Assembly (NCBI GenBank): GCA_937905825.1
Contig: CALCXM010000153.1
Location: 1 to 64,000, forward strand
Length of the DNA stretch: 64,000 bases
Source: an uncultured bacterium
Lineage (GTDB): Bacteria; Planctomycetota; UBA1135; GCA-002686595
Reading direction: 5' to 3'
In this document: piece by piece, positions 50,314 through 58,950 of the stretch
Numbering within the stretch: position 1 is the stretch's first letter
Layout of the letters: the number at the start of each line of letters is the position of its first letter
Position numbers and translations under genes: made by a program
Notes under the pieces: generated by a model
The model's input: the letters and a program-made list of their open reading frames with translations, nothing else
Told to the model about the DNA's origin: nothing
The model's database searches: none

Positions 50314-52116
50314 ATGCCCGAAGTCGATCCCGCCGTCATTGTTCTCGCCACCATTGCGATCAGCCTGATCCTCTTCGTGACGGAACGGGTGCGCTACGAC
50401 CTGATCGCCATCGGCGTGGCGGTGGTCATGGCGGGGACGGGCGTCCTGCGTCCGAAGGAGGCCTTCGCGGGTTTCTCCTCCCCGGCGGTCATGTTGGTGG
50501 CGGGCATGTACGTGTTCGGCGCAGCCTTCACCCGTTGGGGCATTGCTGAAGCTTTGGGCGCCAAGGTCCTCGGAGGATCCGGTTCGCGCACCGAGTTCAG
50601 TTTGGTGATTCGTATCGTCGTGCTCGCCGCGGTCCTCTCGAGCGTTCTATCCAATGCCGGAGTGGTGGCCATTCTCATTCCGGTCTTGAGTGGTGTGGCC
50701 CGACGCGAAGACATCGCTGTCTCCAAGCTCTTGATGCCACTTGCCTACGGCAGTCTCTTGGGGGGACTCCTATCGGTCGTCGCTACCTCCAAGAACTTGG
50801 CCGTCAACGGCATCGTGGCGGACTCTGGACACGAACCCCTCGAACTCTTCGAGTTCAGTCACTACGGACTGATCTTGATGGTCGTCGGCACCCTCTACTT
50901 CGTCTTCCTCGGTCGTCACTTACTACCCGCGAAGCGCGGGGAATCTAGCCTGACCGAGCACTACCAGGTGAAGCGTTTCGTAACGGAAGTTCTGATCGAA
51001 CCCAACAGCACGCTGATCAACCGCTCGGTTGCCGACGCCGCGGTCTTCGGCAACTACGACGTGAGCGTGATTGGGATCGTGCGACCGGACAGCAACAGCG
51101 TGCTCGCGCCGGGCCCCTACAATCGCATTCGACGGGACGACGTGCTGATCCTGCAAGGGGAGCCGGGAGACATCCTGCGCCTGCGCTCCGAACAATCTCT
51201 GCCTCTGGTGCCCTCGGCCAAGGTGGATGACGCGGAACTTGTCTCCGGAGATGTTTCCCTGGTAGAAGCCGTGGTCCCCTCCCGCTCTCCTCTCGATGGA
51301 CACACCCTGCGCGAAACAGACTTCGTCGAACGCACGGGCTTGAATGTCTTGGCCATCTCAAAGCATGGCCGAGTGCAACCGAGCCGCATCCCCGATGACG
51401 TGTTGGAAGTGGGCGACTCCTTGTTGATTCAAGGGCACGACCGGGACCTCGACCGAATTCGGCGGACACGGGAATTGATCCTGCTCGATCAACTCGAGAC
51501 GCCCCCCATCGGCCGCGGCGCGATGATCAGTATCGTGACCCTCGTCGCCGTCTTGGTGATTGGGTTCTTTGGTTGGATGCCACTCTCGGTTGCAGTCATG
51601 GGCGGTGCGCTGCTCTTGCTCATCACCAACTCAGTGCCCGCCAAGGACCTCTACTCGGTCATGGACATTCAGGCCCTGGTGCTGATCGGCGGCATGCTTT
51701 CCCTCGGGCAAGGATTTCGCGTCAGCGGACTCGATCAACAGTTCGCGGCGCGACTCAGCGAACTTGGAGGAACCAATTCTTCCCCCTACTTCATGGTGGC
51801 GGCCATCCTCCTGGGCTCCTCGATCCTAACCCAAGTCACCACTCACATTGCGGCGGCCACCATCATGACGCCGGTCGCCCTTTCGATCGCGGAAGAGATG
51901 GGGGTCAATGATCGGGCCTTCATCATGGCGGTGATCACGGGCGCTAGCTTCGCATTCCTTTCCCCGGTAGCGCACCCCGCCAACGCCATGGTGGTTGGGC
52001 CCGGCGACTACAAGTACCGGGACTTCATCCGAGTCGGGGGACCGCTGCTGGTACTGCTACTGATTGTCGCCGTGTTCTTGATTCCCGCGCTGTTTCCATT
52101 GCATCCAGAGGGATGA
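50314..52116 (+). CDS. SLC13/DASS-type permease with TrkA-C domains
   Basis: 600-residue transporter. Two sets of helices flank a cytoplasmic insert (about 205-375) holding two RCK_C/TrkA-C domains (NSTLINRSVADAAVFGNYDVSVIGIVR and SPLDGHTLRETDFVERTGLNVLAIS). The N-half block LAAVLSSVLSNAGVVAILIPVLSGVARREDIAVSKLLMPLAYGSLLGGLLSVVATSKNL and late ITGASFAFLSPVAHPANAMVVGPGDYKYRDFIRVG are typical of the SLC13 family (sodium-linked sulfate or dicarboxylate uptake). The substrate is unknown. The next gene overlaps by four bases (ATGA). Confidence 0.88.
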   Translation: MPEVDPAVIVLATIAISLILFVTERVRYDLIAIGVAVVMAGTGVLRPKEAFAGFSSPAVMLVAGMYVFGAAFTRWGIAEALGAKVLGGSGSRTEFSLVIRIVVLAAVLSSVLSNAGVVAILIPVLSGVARREDIAVSKLLMPLAYGSLLGGLLSVVATSKNLAVNGIVADSGHEPLELFEFSHYGLILMVVGTLYFVFLGRHLLPAKRGESSLTEHYQVKRFVTEVLIEPNSTLINRSVADAAVFGNYDVSVIGIVRPDSNSVLAPGPYNRIRRDDVLILQGEPGDILRLRSEQSLPLVPSAKVDDAELVSGDVSLVEAVVPSRSPLDGHTLRETDFVERTGLNVLAISKHGRVQPSRIPDDVLEVGDSLLIQGHDRDLDRIRRTRELILLDQLETPPIGRGAMISIVTLVAVLVIGFFGWMPLSVAVMGGALLLLITNSVPAKDLYSVMDIQALVLIGGMLSLGQGFRVSGLDQQFAARLSELGGTNSSPYFMVAAILLGSSILTQVTTHIAAATIMTPVALSIAEEMGVNDRAFIMAVITGASFAFLSPVAHPANAMVVGPGDYKYRDFIRVGGPLLVLLLIVAVFLIPALFPLHPEG

Positions 52117-54014
52117 GATCCAGCACGTACGCAGGGGCACAAACGCTGGCGAAATTCTTGCTGATCGCCCTGCTCACCCCCTTTGCCGCGTCCCAGTCCA
52201 ACCCGGACTTTCCCGCGTTTGTCTGGCGCCTGCAGTCTCCGGGCCAAGCGCTTGCCGAGAAGCTGGTGCAGGCCTTTGGTGGGGTCAACGTCGAAGGCCC
52301 CCACGCCGCCGAATGGGCGCGGGCGCAAGGCCTGGATTTCTATGTGGGGCATGGCCCTGGCCGGAACACGTTGCACATCGACACGGATCGGCCTTGGTAC
52401 ACGGAAGTTTGGCAGAACTACTGGGACAAGCGGGATGCGAACGTCTTGTTGCGCAAGCCATGTTTGAGCGAACCGGCCACCATGCAGCAGTTGCGAACGC
52501 GACTTGCGAAAACCCTCGCAGCCCGCGATGGCGATCACGGGTTGGGTGTTTCCCTTGGAGATGAAGTCGGACTCACGCCCTACGGCGCACCCCTCGACCT
52601 CTGCACGAGCGCTGCCTGTCGCGCTGGCTTTGAAGTGTTCCTGCGCGAGCATCCAACCTGGAGTTTCCTGCTCCCCGAAGAAGGATCCGCCGTTCCCTAC
52701 CCGGACACGGACAGCACGCGCTTGGCTTGGATCGACGGGGACCCGCAACACGTGGGCGCCTGGTTGGCACGCCGCGCTTACCACCATGAAGTGCTGGCGA
52801 AAGTGCTTGGAGAGCTAGCCACCCAGGTGCAGCAAGCGAAGCCCCCTACCGCGGTGGGTCTCTTCGGCCAAAGCGGACGCAGTGCCTTTGCCGACGTGGG
52901 CGTCGAGCAGGTCTTCGACCAACTCGACTTCATGGAGGTCTATCGGCTGCTCGATTCTCGGGAACTGCTCTACACCCGGCGCCGTACATCCCAACGCAGC
53001 TACCTCACCGTCTTCCCAGAAGCAGACGCACCCCATGCTCCCGCTCAAGTGGCCTTCGAGCATTGGATGCGCGGCGGCAACGGCTTGGTGCTTTGGTCCG
53101 ATCGAGAGCTGGAGCAGCAAGCGGGCTACTTCGAGCGCATGTCGAATGTGGTTGGCACCTTGCGCACCCTGCGGTCCCAATGGCCCACTTGGCAGCCCCA
53201 ACCCACTGACGTCGCTGTCTTGCACTCCCCCGATTCCTTGGCGCTCTCCTGGTTGCGGGATGCCCTGCGCGATGGGCCCACTTGGATGAAGCGCTACCCC
53301 TCCTATCACAATCAGCACGGAACCCGCGAGGTCAGCTTGCAAGGGATTCTACGGGCCTTGGAGGATTGCGGCGTCTTGCCCGGGGCCCTGCCGATTGCAG
53401 AAGTCAACGGTCAGACGGGAGCCCGCTTTCCACTCTTGGTGGCCAACCAGTTGATTCTCTTGGAGAAGCACGAGGAAGAGCTCTTGCGGTCGCACTTGGA
53501 CGCGGGTCATCAGCTACTCGTGGTTGGGGAGTTTGCGGTCTACGACCGGCGCGGGAACCGTCCATCACGGGACTTGTACGAACAACTGCGGAAGGCCTAT
53601 CCAGACTCCGTCGCGCGCATGGAATGGGATGGGAAACGCTACCTGGAGGAACGCTCGGTCCCTGGCCGTTCGTACCCGGAAAGTGTTCGAAGCCAGCTCA
53701 ACCCCAGACTTCCCGAGCAAGCGGGTCCGCGCTGGTCGATCCGAGCCGTGGACGGCCCTTCCCAGAACGGCGGACGCTCTTGGTTGCAAGTCCGTCAGCA
53801 CCACAGGAGTGAAGAGGTGTGGATGTGCGCGGCACTTCCCAATGGGACCCGGGAAGAGGATCGGCGAGCCCTGGCGGACCAGCTGGTGGAGCTGCAACTC
53901 GAATCCCCGTGGACCGTCACCTGGATTCATCCCCCCCAGGCCCTGACCAACCCAGGCGGCCCTTTCCTCTTGCCCGCTGGCGAGCCGGCGGTGTTTGAGT
54001 TGAGCATGCCCTAA
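52113..54014 (+). CDS. secreted GH42-like hydrolase, tentative
   Basis: 633 residues, ATG overlapping the transporter stop. Signal peptide: TLAKFLLIALLTPFAASQS. The N-half resembles GH42-type beta-galactosidase barrels: GVSLGDEVGLTPYGAPLDLCTSAACRAGFEVFLREHPTW matches the NEYG/C-C-x-F-x-x-W-L region of that family, with Asp-Glu in place of Asn-Glu. The middle has FEHWMRGGNGLVLWSDRE. A trimerisation-like domain follows. Catalytic residues cannot be confirmed without alignment, and other GH-like or non-catalytic roles are possible. Translational coupling to the transporter suggests use of a shared substrate. Confidence 0.55.
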   Translation: MRSSTYAGAQTLAKFLLIALLTPFAASQSNPDFPAFVWRLQSPGQALAEKLVQAFGGVNVEGPHAAEWARAQGLDFYVGHGPGRNTLHIDTDRPWYTEVWQNYWDKRDANVLLRKPCLSEPATMQQLRTRLAKTLAARDGDHGLGVSLGDEVGLTPYGAPLDLCTSAACRAGFEVFLREHPTWSFLLPEEGSAVPYPDTDSTRLAWIDGDPQHVGAWLARRAYHHEVLAKVLGELATQVQQAKPPTAVGLFGQSGRSAFADVGVEQVFDQLDFMEVYRLLDSRELLYTRRRTSQRSYLTVFPEADAPHAPAQVAFEHWMRGGNGLVLWSDRELEQQAGYFERMSNVVGTLRTLRSQWPTWQPQPTDVAVLHSPDSLALSWLRDALRDGPTWMKRYPSYHNQHGTREVSLQGILRALEDCGVLPGALPIAEVNGQTGARFPLLVANQLILLEKHEEELLRSHLDAGHQLLVVGEFAVYDRRGNRPSRDLYEQLRKAYPDSVARMEWDGKRYLEERSVPGRSYPESVRSQLNPRLPEQAGPRWSIRAVDGPSQNGGRSWLQVRQHHRSEEVWMCAALPNGTREEDRRALADQLVELQLESPWTVTWIHPPQALTNPGGPFLLPAGEPAVFELSMP

Positions 54015-54059
54015 GAGGCCCGCCTACGTCGGCGGGACGAGCGTGCGCCGCTGCCCTGG

Positions 54060-54087
54060 GCGAGACGTCGCTGACGCGACGTCTCGC
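54060..54087. terminator. bidirectional terminator hairpin
   Basis: A perfect 12-bp stem with a TGAC loop lies between the ends of the GH42-like gene and the methyltransferase-coiled-coil gene. A smaller CCCGCC/GGCGGG hairpin is at 54019-54036. Confidence 0.6.
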
Positions 54088-54099
54088 ATCCGCCAGCTC

Positions 54100-55653
54100 C
54101 TACTTGATGGCCAGGCCGCGCAGCAGGCTGGCCCAACGGTCACGCAACTGCGCGTTCAAGCGATCGATGGTCTGACGCTCGCGAGTCAACTCCTCGCGCA
54201 CCGTGTCCAACGCCGTCTGCTTCTGCCCAATCGTCTGGTTGGCTTCGTTCAGGCGCGCCTCGAGGGCTTCGATAGCGGCTTGAGCGCGGGCCTGATTCTC
54301 TTCGCCAACGCGCGTGATGTCGTCCACCCGCTGCATCTGGTGCAGCAGGCTGGCCCAACGGTCACGCAACTGCGCGTTCAAGCGATCGATGGTCTGACGC
54401 TCGCGAGTCAACTCCTCGCGCACCGTGTCCAACGCCGTCTGCTTCTGCCCAATCGTCTGGTTGGCTTCGTTCAGGCGCGCCTCGAGGGCTTCGATAGCGG
54501 CTTGAGCGCGGGCCTGATTCTCTTCGCCAACGCGCGTGATGTCGTCCACCCGCTGCATCTGGTGCCGAACGTTCTCGTCCAGCTCGATGGCCATGGCCTC
54601 GAACTTCTTGGAGCGCGTCTCATGGAACTCGATCGCTTCTTCCAGTTCCGTTCCGCGCGCTTCCTGCAAACGCTGGCCGTCTTCTAGGGAGCGTACCCGG
54701 ACCTTCAACTCGCCGCACACTTCTGCTTGCCGAAGCAATTCCTCGGCGTTCTCTTTGAGCGTGTCCCGATGGCCAACGAGATCCTTCTCGAGACCCGCAT
54801 TGACCTCTTCCAGGCGTTCCCACTCGCCCTTGATCACGTCGCGCTGAATGTCGAAGCTCAAGAGTTCCTGCAGCACGTGAGCCACCGGTTCGAAGGTCCC
54901 CGCTGGGGCCGCAGTGGAACCGAGCAGGTCCTTGGCGTTGGGCATCGGCGCGCCGCCCACGGCTGCCACCACCGCATGACGGTAGACCGGGCCCGCGTGA
55001 TCCGAGCTGTAATGGGAGCCGTTGTAGTACTCGTAGTACTTCTTGGCGAGGCCGCGCAAAGGGGCGTCGTTGTCCAGGTACAGCTCCGCGCACATCAGCG
55101 CCAACCAGCGATGCAGGTTCGCGTGACCGATGCTCACCACCTGCGCACCAGCGGCGGACAGAGCCGCTTCGGTTTCGTCTAGCTGAGGCAAGCCGTGGGC
55201 CGCGTGTTCCGCCAAGTAACGGTGCTCGACCTTTAACTTGTCCTTCAAAAACTGCGTGAGCAGAGCCTCTGAATCAGCCACGCCCTCTGTGTCGTAGGGA
55301 CCCGCCACCACCACCCAACGCCGGGCGACGCGGCGACACTCGGCCAAGAAAGCAGCGCGGCCCGTGGGCGGTACATGCTCCAGCGTATCGAAGGTCACCA
55401 CGGCATCCACGCAAGCATCGGCGAAGGGCAAACGCGAACCGTCGCCCAGCACAAGCCCCGCCTCCTCCGAAGGATCCACGTCCACGATGAAGACTCGGTC
55501 ATCGGGCAGGAACTGTCGCAAGAGCCCGGTGCGGCCTCCAACGTCGAGCACGCTCAGACGCTCGTCCTCACCGCGCACGTCGTTCAGAATGTCCGTCACC
55601 AGGCGATAGCGCTGGTACTGGTCGAAGGGCAGGCTGAGGGTCGGGTCGTTCAC
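54100..55653 (-). CDS. methyltransferase with C-terminal coiled coil (WbdD-like ruler candidate)
   Basis: 517 residues, GTG start overlapping the Wzt stop by four bases. Residues ~1-180 are a class I SAM methyltransferase: LSVLDVGGRTGLLRQFLPDDRVFIVDVDP (motif I and acidic residue), VDAVVTFDTLEHVPP. Residues ~265-511 are heptad-rich coiled coil, ending RGLAIK. Residues 364-437 and 438-511 are identical 74-residue copies encoded by a 222-bp tandem duplication. In E. coli O9a, WbdD caps O-antigen with a methyl group and sets chain length by its coiled coil, next to Wzm/Wzt; here the same neighbours and layout occur, though no kinase domain is present. The role is inferred. Confidence 0.85.
   Translation of the reverse strand: MNDPTLSLPFDQYQRYRLVTDILNDVRGEDERLSVLDVGGRTGLLRQFLPDDRVFIVDVDPSEEAGLVLGDGSRLPFADACVDAVVTFDTLEHVPPTGRAAFLAECRRVARRWVVVAGPYDTEGVADSEALLTQFLKDKLKVEHRYLAEHAAHGLPQLDETEAALSAAGAQVVSIGHANLHRWLALMCAELYLDNDAPLRGLAKKYYEYYNGSHYSSDHAGPVYRHAVVAAVGGAPMPNAKDLLGSTAAPAGTFEPVAHVLQELLSFDIQRDVIKGEWERLEEVNAGLEKDLVGHRDTLKENAEELLRQAEVCGELKVRVRSLEDGQRLQEARGTELEEAIEFHETRSKKFEAMAIELDENVRHQMQRVDDITRVGEENQARAQAAIEALEARLNEANQTIGQKQTALDTVREELTRERQTIDRLNAQLRDRWASLLHQMQRVDDITRVGEENQARAQAAIEALEARLNEANQTIGQKQTALDTVREELTRERQTIDRLNAQLRDRWASLLRGLAIK
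54121..54564 (-). repeat. 222-bp exact tandem duplication in coiled coil
   Basis: Copies at 54121-54342 and 54343-54564 appear identical base for base by reading. The unit is 74 codons, so frame is kept. Seventy-four residues equals nine heptads plus one hendecad, so coiled-coil phase could be kept. Exact identity implies a recent event or an assembly effect. Confidence 0.92.
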
Positions 55654-56927
55654 GAGTTGGATACTTGGGGGTCAGCGTCCTCGTTGCGCTGGATGGTCCA
55701 GCGCGTGGGCAAGTACAGCATGCCGTGTTGGTGGTGGCGCGGGTCAAGCACTTCAAAGGTCGCCGCGTGTTCCTGATGATCGATGGCCGTGGGCGCTGCC
55801 TTGGAATGATCGTACAAGAAAGTCGTGATGTAGTACTCCCCGGCGAGCAGCGGCATGGACTCGAAATCCATCACCACTTGTCCCTTTTCTCCAGCCTTGA
55901 CCTGTTCCAACTCGATGGGCGTGTCGCGCCATTGGTGGTTGGAGCCGTTGATGTAGGTGCCATCGGAACGGTACAGACCGATGCCGAAGACCGGGTTCTG
56001 CATGTCCTCGTGGCACTCGTACTGCAAGGTCAATTGGAAGGGCTCCCCCGAGCGGAAGACGTGGCCTTCCGCGCCGCCCGCGTCCTTCATGATCAAGTTG
56101 TAGATCTCCATCTCGCCGGTGCCCCAGCGCGGGTACTCGCTGCTGCCGCGATTGATCGCGGAGAGCCGTTCGTTGCCCCGGGCGTGGGCGCGCTTGAGGT
56201 ACTCGTCGGCGACCTTCTCGGCACTGCCTTGCTCCAGAATCTCGCCCTTGTCCATCAAGATCACCGTCTGGCACATGCTCTTGATGGAGCCCATGTCGTG
56301 GGAGACAAAGATCACCGTGGTGCCCTTCTCGCGTAGTTCATTCAGGCGATTGGTGCACTTGCCTTTGAAGTGCTCGTCGCCCACGGAGAGGGCTTCGTCG
56401 ATGATGAAGATGTCCGGGTCCGCGGAGGCCGCCACGGAAAACCCGAGGCGCACGTACATGCCGGAGCTGTAGGTCTTGACCGGCCGTTCGATGAAGTCAC
56501 CGAGTTCGGAGAAGGCAATGATGGAGTCCACCTTGGCGTCGATCTCAGCGGGTTCCATGCCCAGAATCGAACAATTCAAGTAGATGTTCTCACGCCCGCT
56601 GAACTCCGGGTGAAAGCCCGCGCCGAGCTCGAGCAGGGAAGCGACTCGCCCGTCGATTTCGACGGTGCCCGTAGTGGGCTTCGTGATGCCCGTCAGCAAT
56701 TTGAGTAGGGTGCTCTTGCCCGCGCCGTTCTCGCCAATGATGCCGACCGTGCTGCCGTGGGGAATGTCCAGGTAGACGTTGCGCACGGCCCAGAATTCGT
56801 TGTAGCGCTTCTTGCCCGGCAAGATCATGTCCCACAAGCGGTGCGTGGGCTTGCTGTACATCTGATAGGCCTTGCTCAAGTTCTTGGCAAGGATCGCGCT
56901 CGATGAGCCGTGATTGGTGGCACTCAT
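55650..56927 (-). CDS. polysaccharide ABC exporter ATPase (Wzt-like)
   Basis: 425 residues. The ATPase domain (1-~245) has Walker A GENGAGKSTLLKLL, signature KTYSSGMYVRLGFSVAAS, Walker B DIFIIDEALSVGDEHFKGKC and the switch His in IFVSHDMGS; it closely follows TagH/Wzt proteins. Residues ~265-425 are a beta-sandwich Wzt-C-type domain (MEIYNLIMKDAGGAEGHVFRSGEPFQLTLQY), which in O-antigen exporters recognises the polymer end-cap. It lies four bases after the permease gene and overlaps the methyltransferase-coiled-coil gene, supporting a shared export unit. Confidence 0.93.
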   Translation of the reverse strand: MSATNHGSSSAILAKNLSKAYQMYSKPTHRLWDMILPGKKRYNEFWAVRNVYLDIPHGSTVGIIGENGAGKSTLLKLLTGITKPTTGTVEIDGRVASLLELGAGFHPEFSGRENIYLNCSILGMEPAEIDAKVDSIIAFSELGDFIERPVKTYSSGMYVRLGFSVAASADPDIFIIDEALSVGDEHFKGKCTNRLNELREKGTTVIFVSHDMGSIKSMCQTVILMDKGEILEQGSAEKVADEYLKRAHARGNERLSAINRGSSEYPRWGTGEMEIYNLIMKDAGGAEGHVFRSGEPFQLTLQYECHEDMQNPVFGIGLYRSDGTYINGSNHQWRDTPIELEQVKAGEKGQVVMDFESMPLLAGEYYITTFLYDHSKAAPTAIDHQEHAATFEVLDPRHHQHGMLYLPTRWTIQRNEDADPQVSNS

Positions 56928-56931
56928 AGAA

Positions 56932-58011
56932 CTACAGCAGGTCCGGGAACTTGTCCTTTTGGGATTGGAAGAAGGTCGCGCCGAGGGCGAACATCACAAC
57001 AGCGGTGATTGCGATGGTGCCCAAGAGCACCGGGTTCGGCATCCGATTGAAGAGCAGGATCTCGCGGTAGGACGTGATCAACCAATACATCGGGTTGCAT
57101 TCGAGCAGGAAGTCGTACTTGCCATTGTGCTCTTCCTTCGTCAGCAGGTAGGGCGGATAGAAAATGGGCGTAGCAAACATCCAGACCGTCGTGAAGACAC
57201 CGACTAGGTGGTAGGTGTCCCTCAGGATGAGATTGAAGGCGGATAGGAAGAGCGCCAGCCCGCTGGTGAACAAGGCTTGGAGCAGCATGAGCACCGGCAG
57301 GAAGAGCAGTGTCAGCCCGATCGCCAAGGGCTTGTTGGGTGGAGGGGCCTTCGGAATCGGTCCCTGGGCCACCAACAGAATGCGCATCGCGGTGTGGTCA
57401 TTGGGGCAGACCAGGTCGTACTTGTGGTCGCAAAAGTTGCAGGCGCCCGTGCGCAAGCCGACGAGGCGTCCGGTCTCATCGACCGGCGGGACGGCCGGTG
57501 CAGCGGGCCGTTCCAAGGCGGCCTCCTCAATGACCGCCTGCCCTAGCGCTTGTTGGCCTTGCGTGGCACTGGTTTGCGCTTGGGTCGGGGAGATGTAGCC
57601 GAACCACAGGACCCCGAGCAACACCACCGGAAACCCGATGGACATGTTGACGATGGAGGAAATCGTCAGGTAGACCGGCAAAACCCCAGATGGAAAAACC
57701 ACCTTCTGAATCAGGTTGGCGTTCTCCACCAAGCAGTTGGTGGCGCGCGAAAGGGTTTCCGCGAAGGCCGTCCAAACCACGATGCCCGCGAGCATCCAAA
57801 TGGCCACGTCTTTGATCCCGGAGTCGTCGCTGAAGCGCGTCCCCAAGAGCTCCATGAACACGAACGTGTACACAAAGAGATTCAAGATCGGATAGATCAC
57901 CGACCAGAAGAACCCCATGGTCGACCCGACATAGCGAGCCTTCAAGTCGCGGACAACGAGCTCCTTGATCAGGCGCTTGTTGCCAAACAGATTGCGGAAT
58001 AGCTGAAACAC
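56932..58011 (-). CDS. polysaccharide ABC exporter permease (Wzm-like) with Cys-rich insertion
   Basis: 359 residues, GTG start. An ABC-2 permease with six helices; RDLKARYVGSTMGFFWSVIYPILNLFVYTFVF and FLSAFNLILRDTYHLVGVFTTVWMFATPIFYP are typical. Wzm/TagG proteins are about 260 residues; here residues ~141-226, between helices three and four, add ~85 residues. The insertion has a Gln/Ala/Pro-rich part, then ACNFCDHKYDLVCPNDH with Cys191, Cys194, His196, Cys202 and His206, a probable metal site. By family topology the loop faces the periplasm. The neighbouring ATPase and methyltransferase genes complete the exporter. Confidence 0.9.
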   Translation of the reverse strand: MFQLFRNLFGNKRLIKELVVRDLKARYVGSTMGFFWSVIYPILNLFVYTFVFMELLGTRFSDDSGIKDVAIWMLAGIVVWTAFAETLSRATNCLVENANLIQKVVFPSGVLPVYLTISSIVNMSIGFPVVLLGVLWFGYISPTQAQTSATQGQQALGQAVIEEAALERPAAPAVPPVDETGRLVGLRTGACNFCDHKYDLVCPNDHTAMRILLVAQGPIPKAPPPNKPLAIGLTLLFLPVLMLLQALFTSGLALFLSAFNLILRDTYHLVGVFTTVWMFATPIFYPPYLLTKEEHNGKYDFLLECNPMYWLITSYREILLFNRMPNPVLLGTIAITAVVMFALGATFFQSQKDKFPDLL

Positions 58012-58023
58012 TGAAATACGATT

Positions 58024-58938
58024 TTAAAGCACGGACTTGCCGAGGGCCGAGAGGATCATTTCCACGGCGAATTGAGCCGTCTGATTATGAACGTCCAGGA
58101 TGGGATTGATTTCGGTCAGCTCCAAACTCACCAGGCGCTCGGTCTCCGCGACCAACTCCATGAACAAGTGGCTCTCGCGGAAGTCCAAGCCTCCGGGAAC
58201 TGGAGTGCCCACACCCGGGGCCACGTCGGGGTCGCTGCCGTCCACGTCAAAGGAGAGATGGAAACCGGCGGTGCCGTTGTTGACGATCGCCAAGGCTTCG
58301 ACCATCACCTCGTGCATGCCACGGGTGTCGATCTCGCGCATGGTGAAGACCTTGAGGCCCGTCTCCTGAACGATCTTGCGCTCCCTCGAATCCAAGCTGC
58401 GCACGCCCACGGCGCAGGTGTTCGCCACGTCCACCATGGGGAAGCGCTCGCCCAGCTTGGTCAACTCGGGGATGCCCTTGCCCAAGCACGAAGCCAGGGG
58501 CATGCCATGGATGTTGCCCGTCGGTGAACTGTCCGGAGTGTTCATGTCCCCGTGGGCGTCAAACCAAAGCAGTCCGAGCTTTTCATTCTTGCGAGCATGG
58601 AAGGTGCTGACCCCCGCCATAGTTCCACAGGCAATCGAATGGTCTCCGCCCACAACCAGCGGGAAGTGCCCCTTGTTCATGACGTCCAGGACCTTGTCGC
58701 GCAGCAAGGCGCAGGCGCCCGCGATTTCGTCCAAGAAGCGCGCCTTCTCATTGGTCGGGTTCTGGCTCTCCGGCTGATCCACGTGGATGTTGCCCAAGTC
58801 CAGCATCTCGCGCCCCATGGCCTTCAGCTTGCGCTCGATGCCGGCGATGCGCAGAGCGCTGGGTCCCATGTCCACCCCGCGACGTCCGCCGCCGAGGTCC
58901 ATGGGGACGCCGATCAAGGCTATTTCTCTTTGCTTCAT
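58024..58938 (-). CDS. rocF: arginase
   Basis: 304-residue ureohydrolase that splits arginine into ornithine and urea. Manganese ligands are in place: His100 in VVGGDHS, Asp127, His129 and Asp131 in WFDAHGDMNT, and Asp231 and Asp233 in SFDVDGSDP. TGNIHGMPLASCLG (substrate contact) favours arginase over agmatinase or formimidoylglutamase. It lies 12 bases from both neighbours, inside a run of eight same-strand genes. The link to polysaccharide export is not evident. Confidence 0.92.
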   Translation of the reverse strand: MKQREIALIGVPMDLGGGRRGVDMGPSALRIAGIERKLKAMGREMLDLGNIHVDQPESQNPTNEKARFLDEIAGACALLRDKVLDVMNKGHFPLVVGGDHSIACGTMAGVSTFHARKNEKLGLLWFDAHGDMNTPDSSPTGNIHGMPLASCLGKGIPELTKLGERFPMVDVANTCAVGVRSLDSRERKIVQETGLKVFTMREIDTRGMHEVMVEALAIVNNGTAGFHLSFDVDGSDPDVAPGVGTPVPGGLDFRESHLFMELVAETERLVSLELTEINPILDVHNQTAQFAVEMILSALGKSVL

Positions 58939-58950
58939 GTTCGTCTCGAT

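Noticed and set aside
54121-54564. Possible insertion element or transposon footprint
   Set aside because: No terminal inverted repeats, transposase or target duplication; it is a simple in-frame tandem duplication inside a gene.
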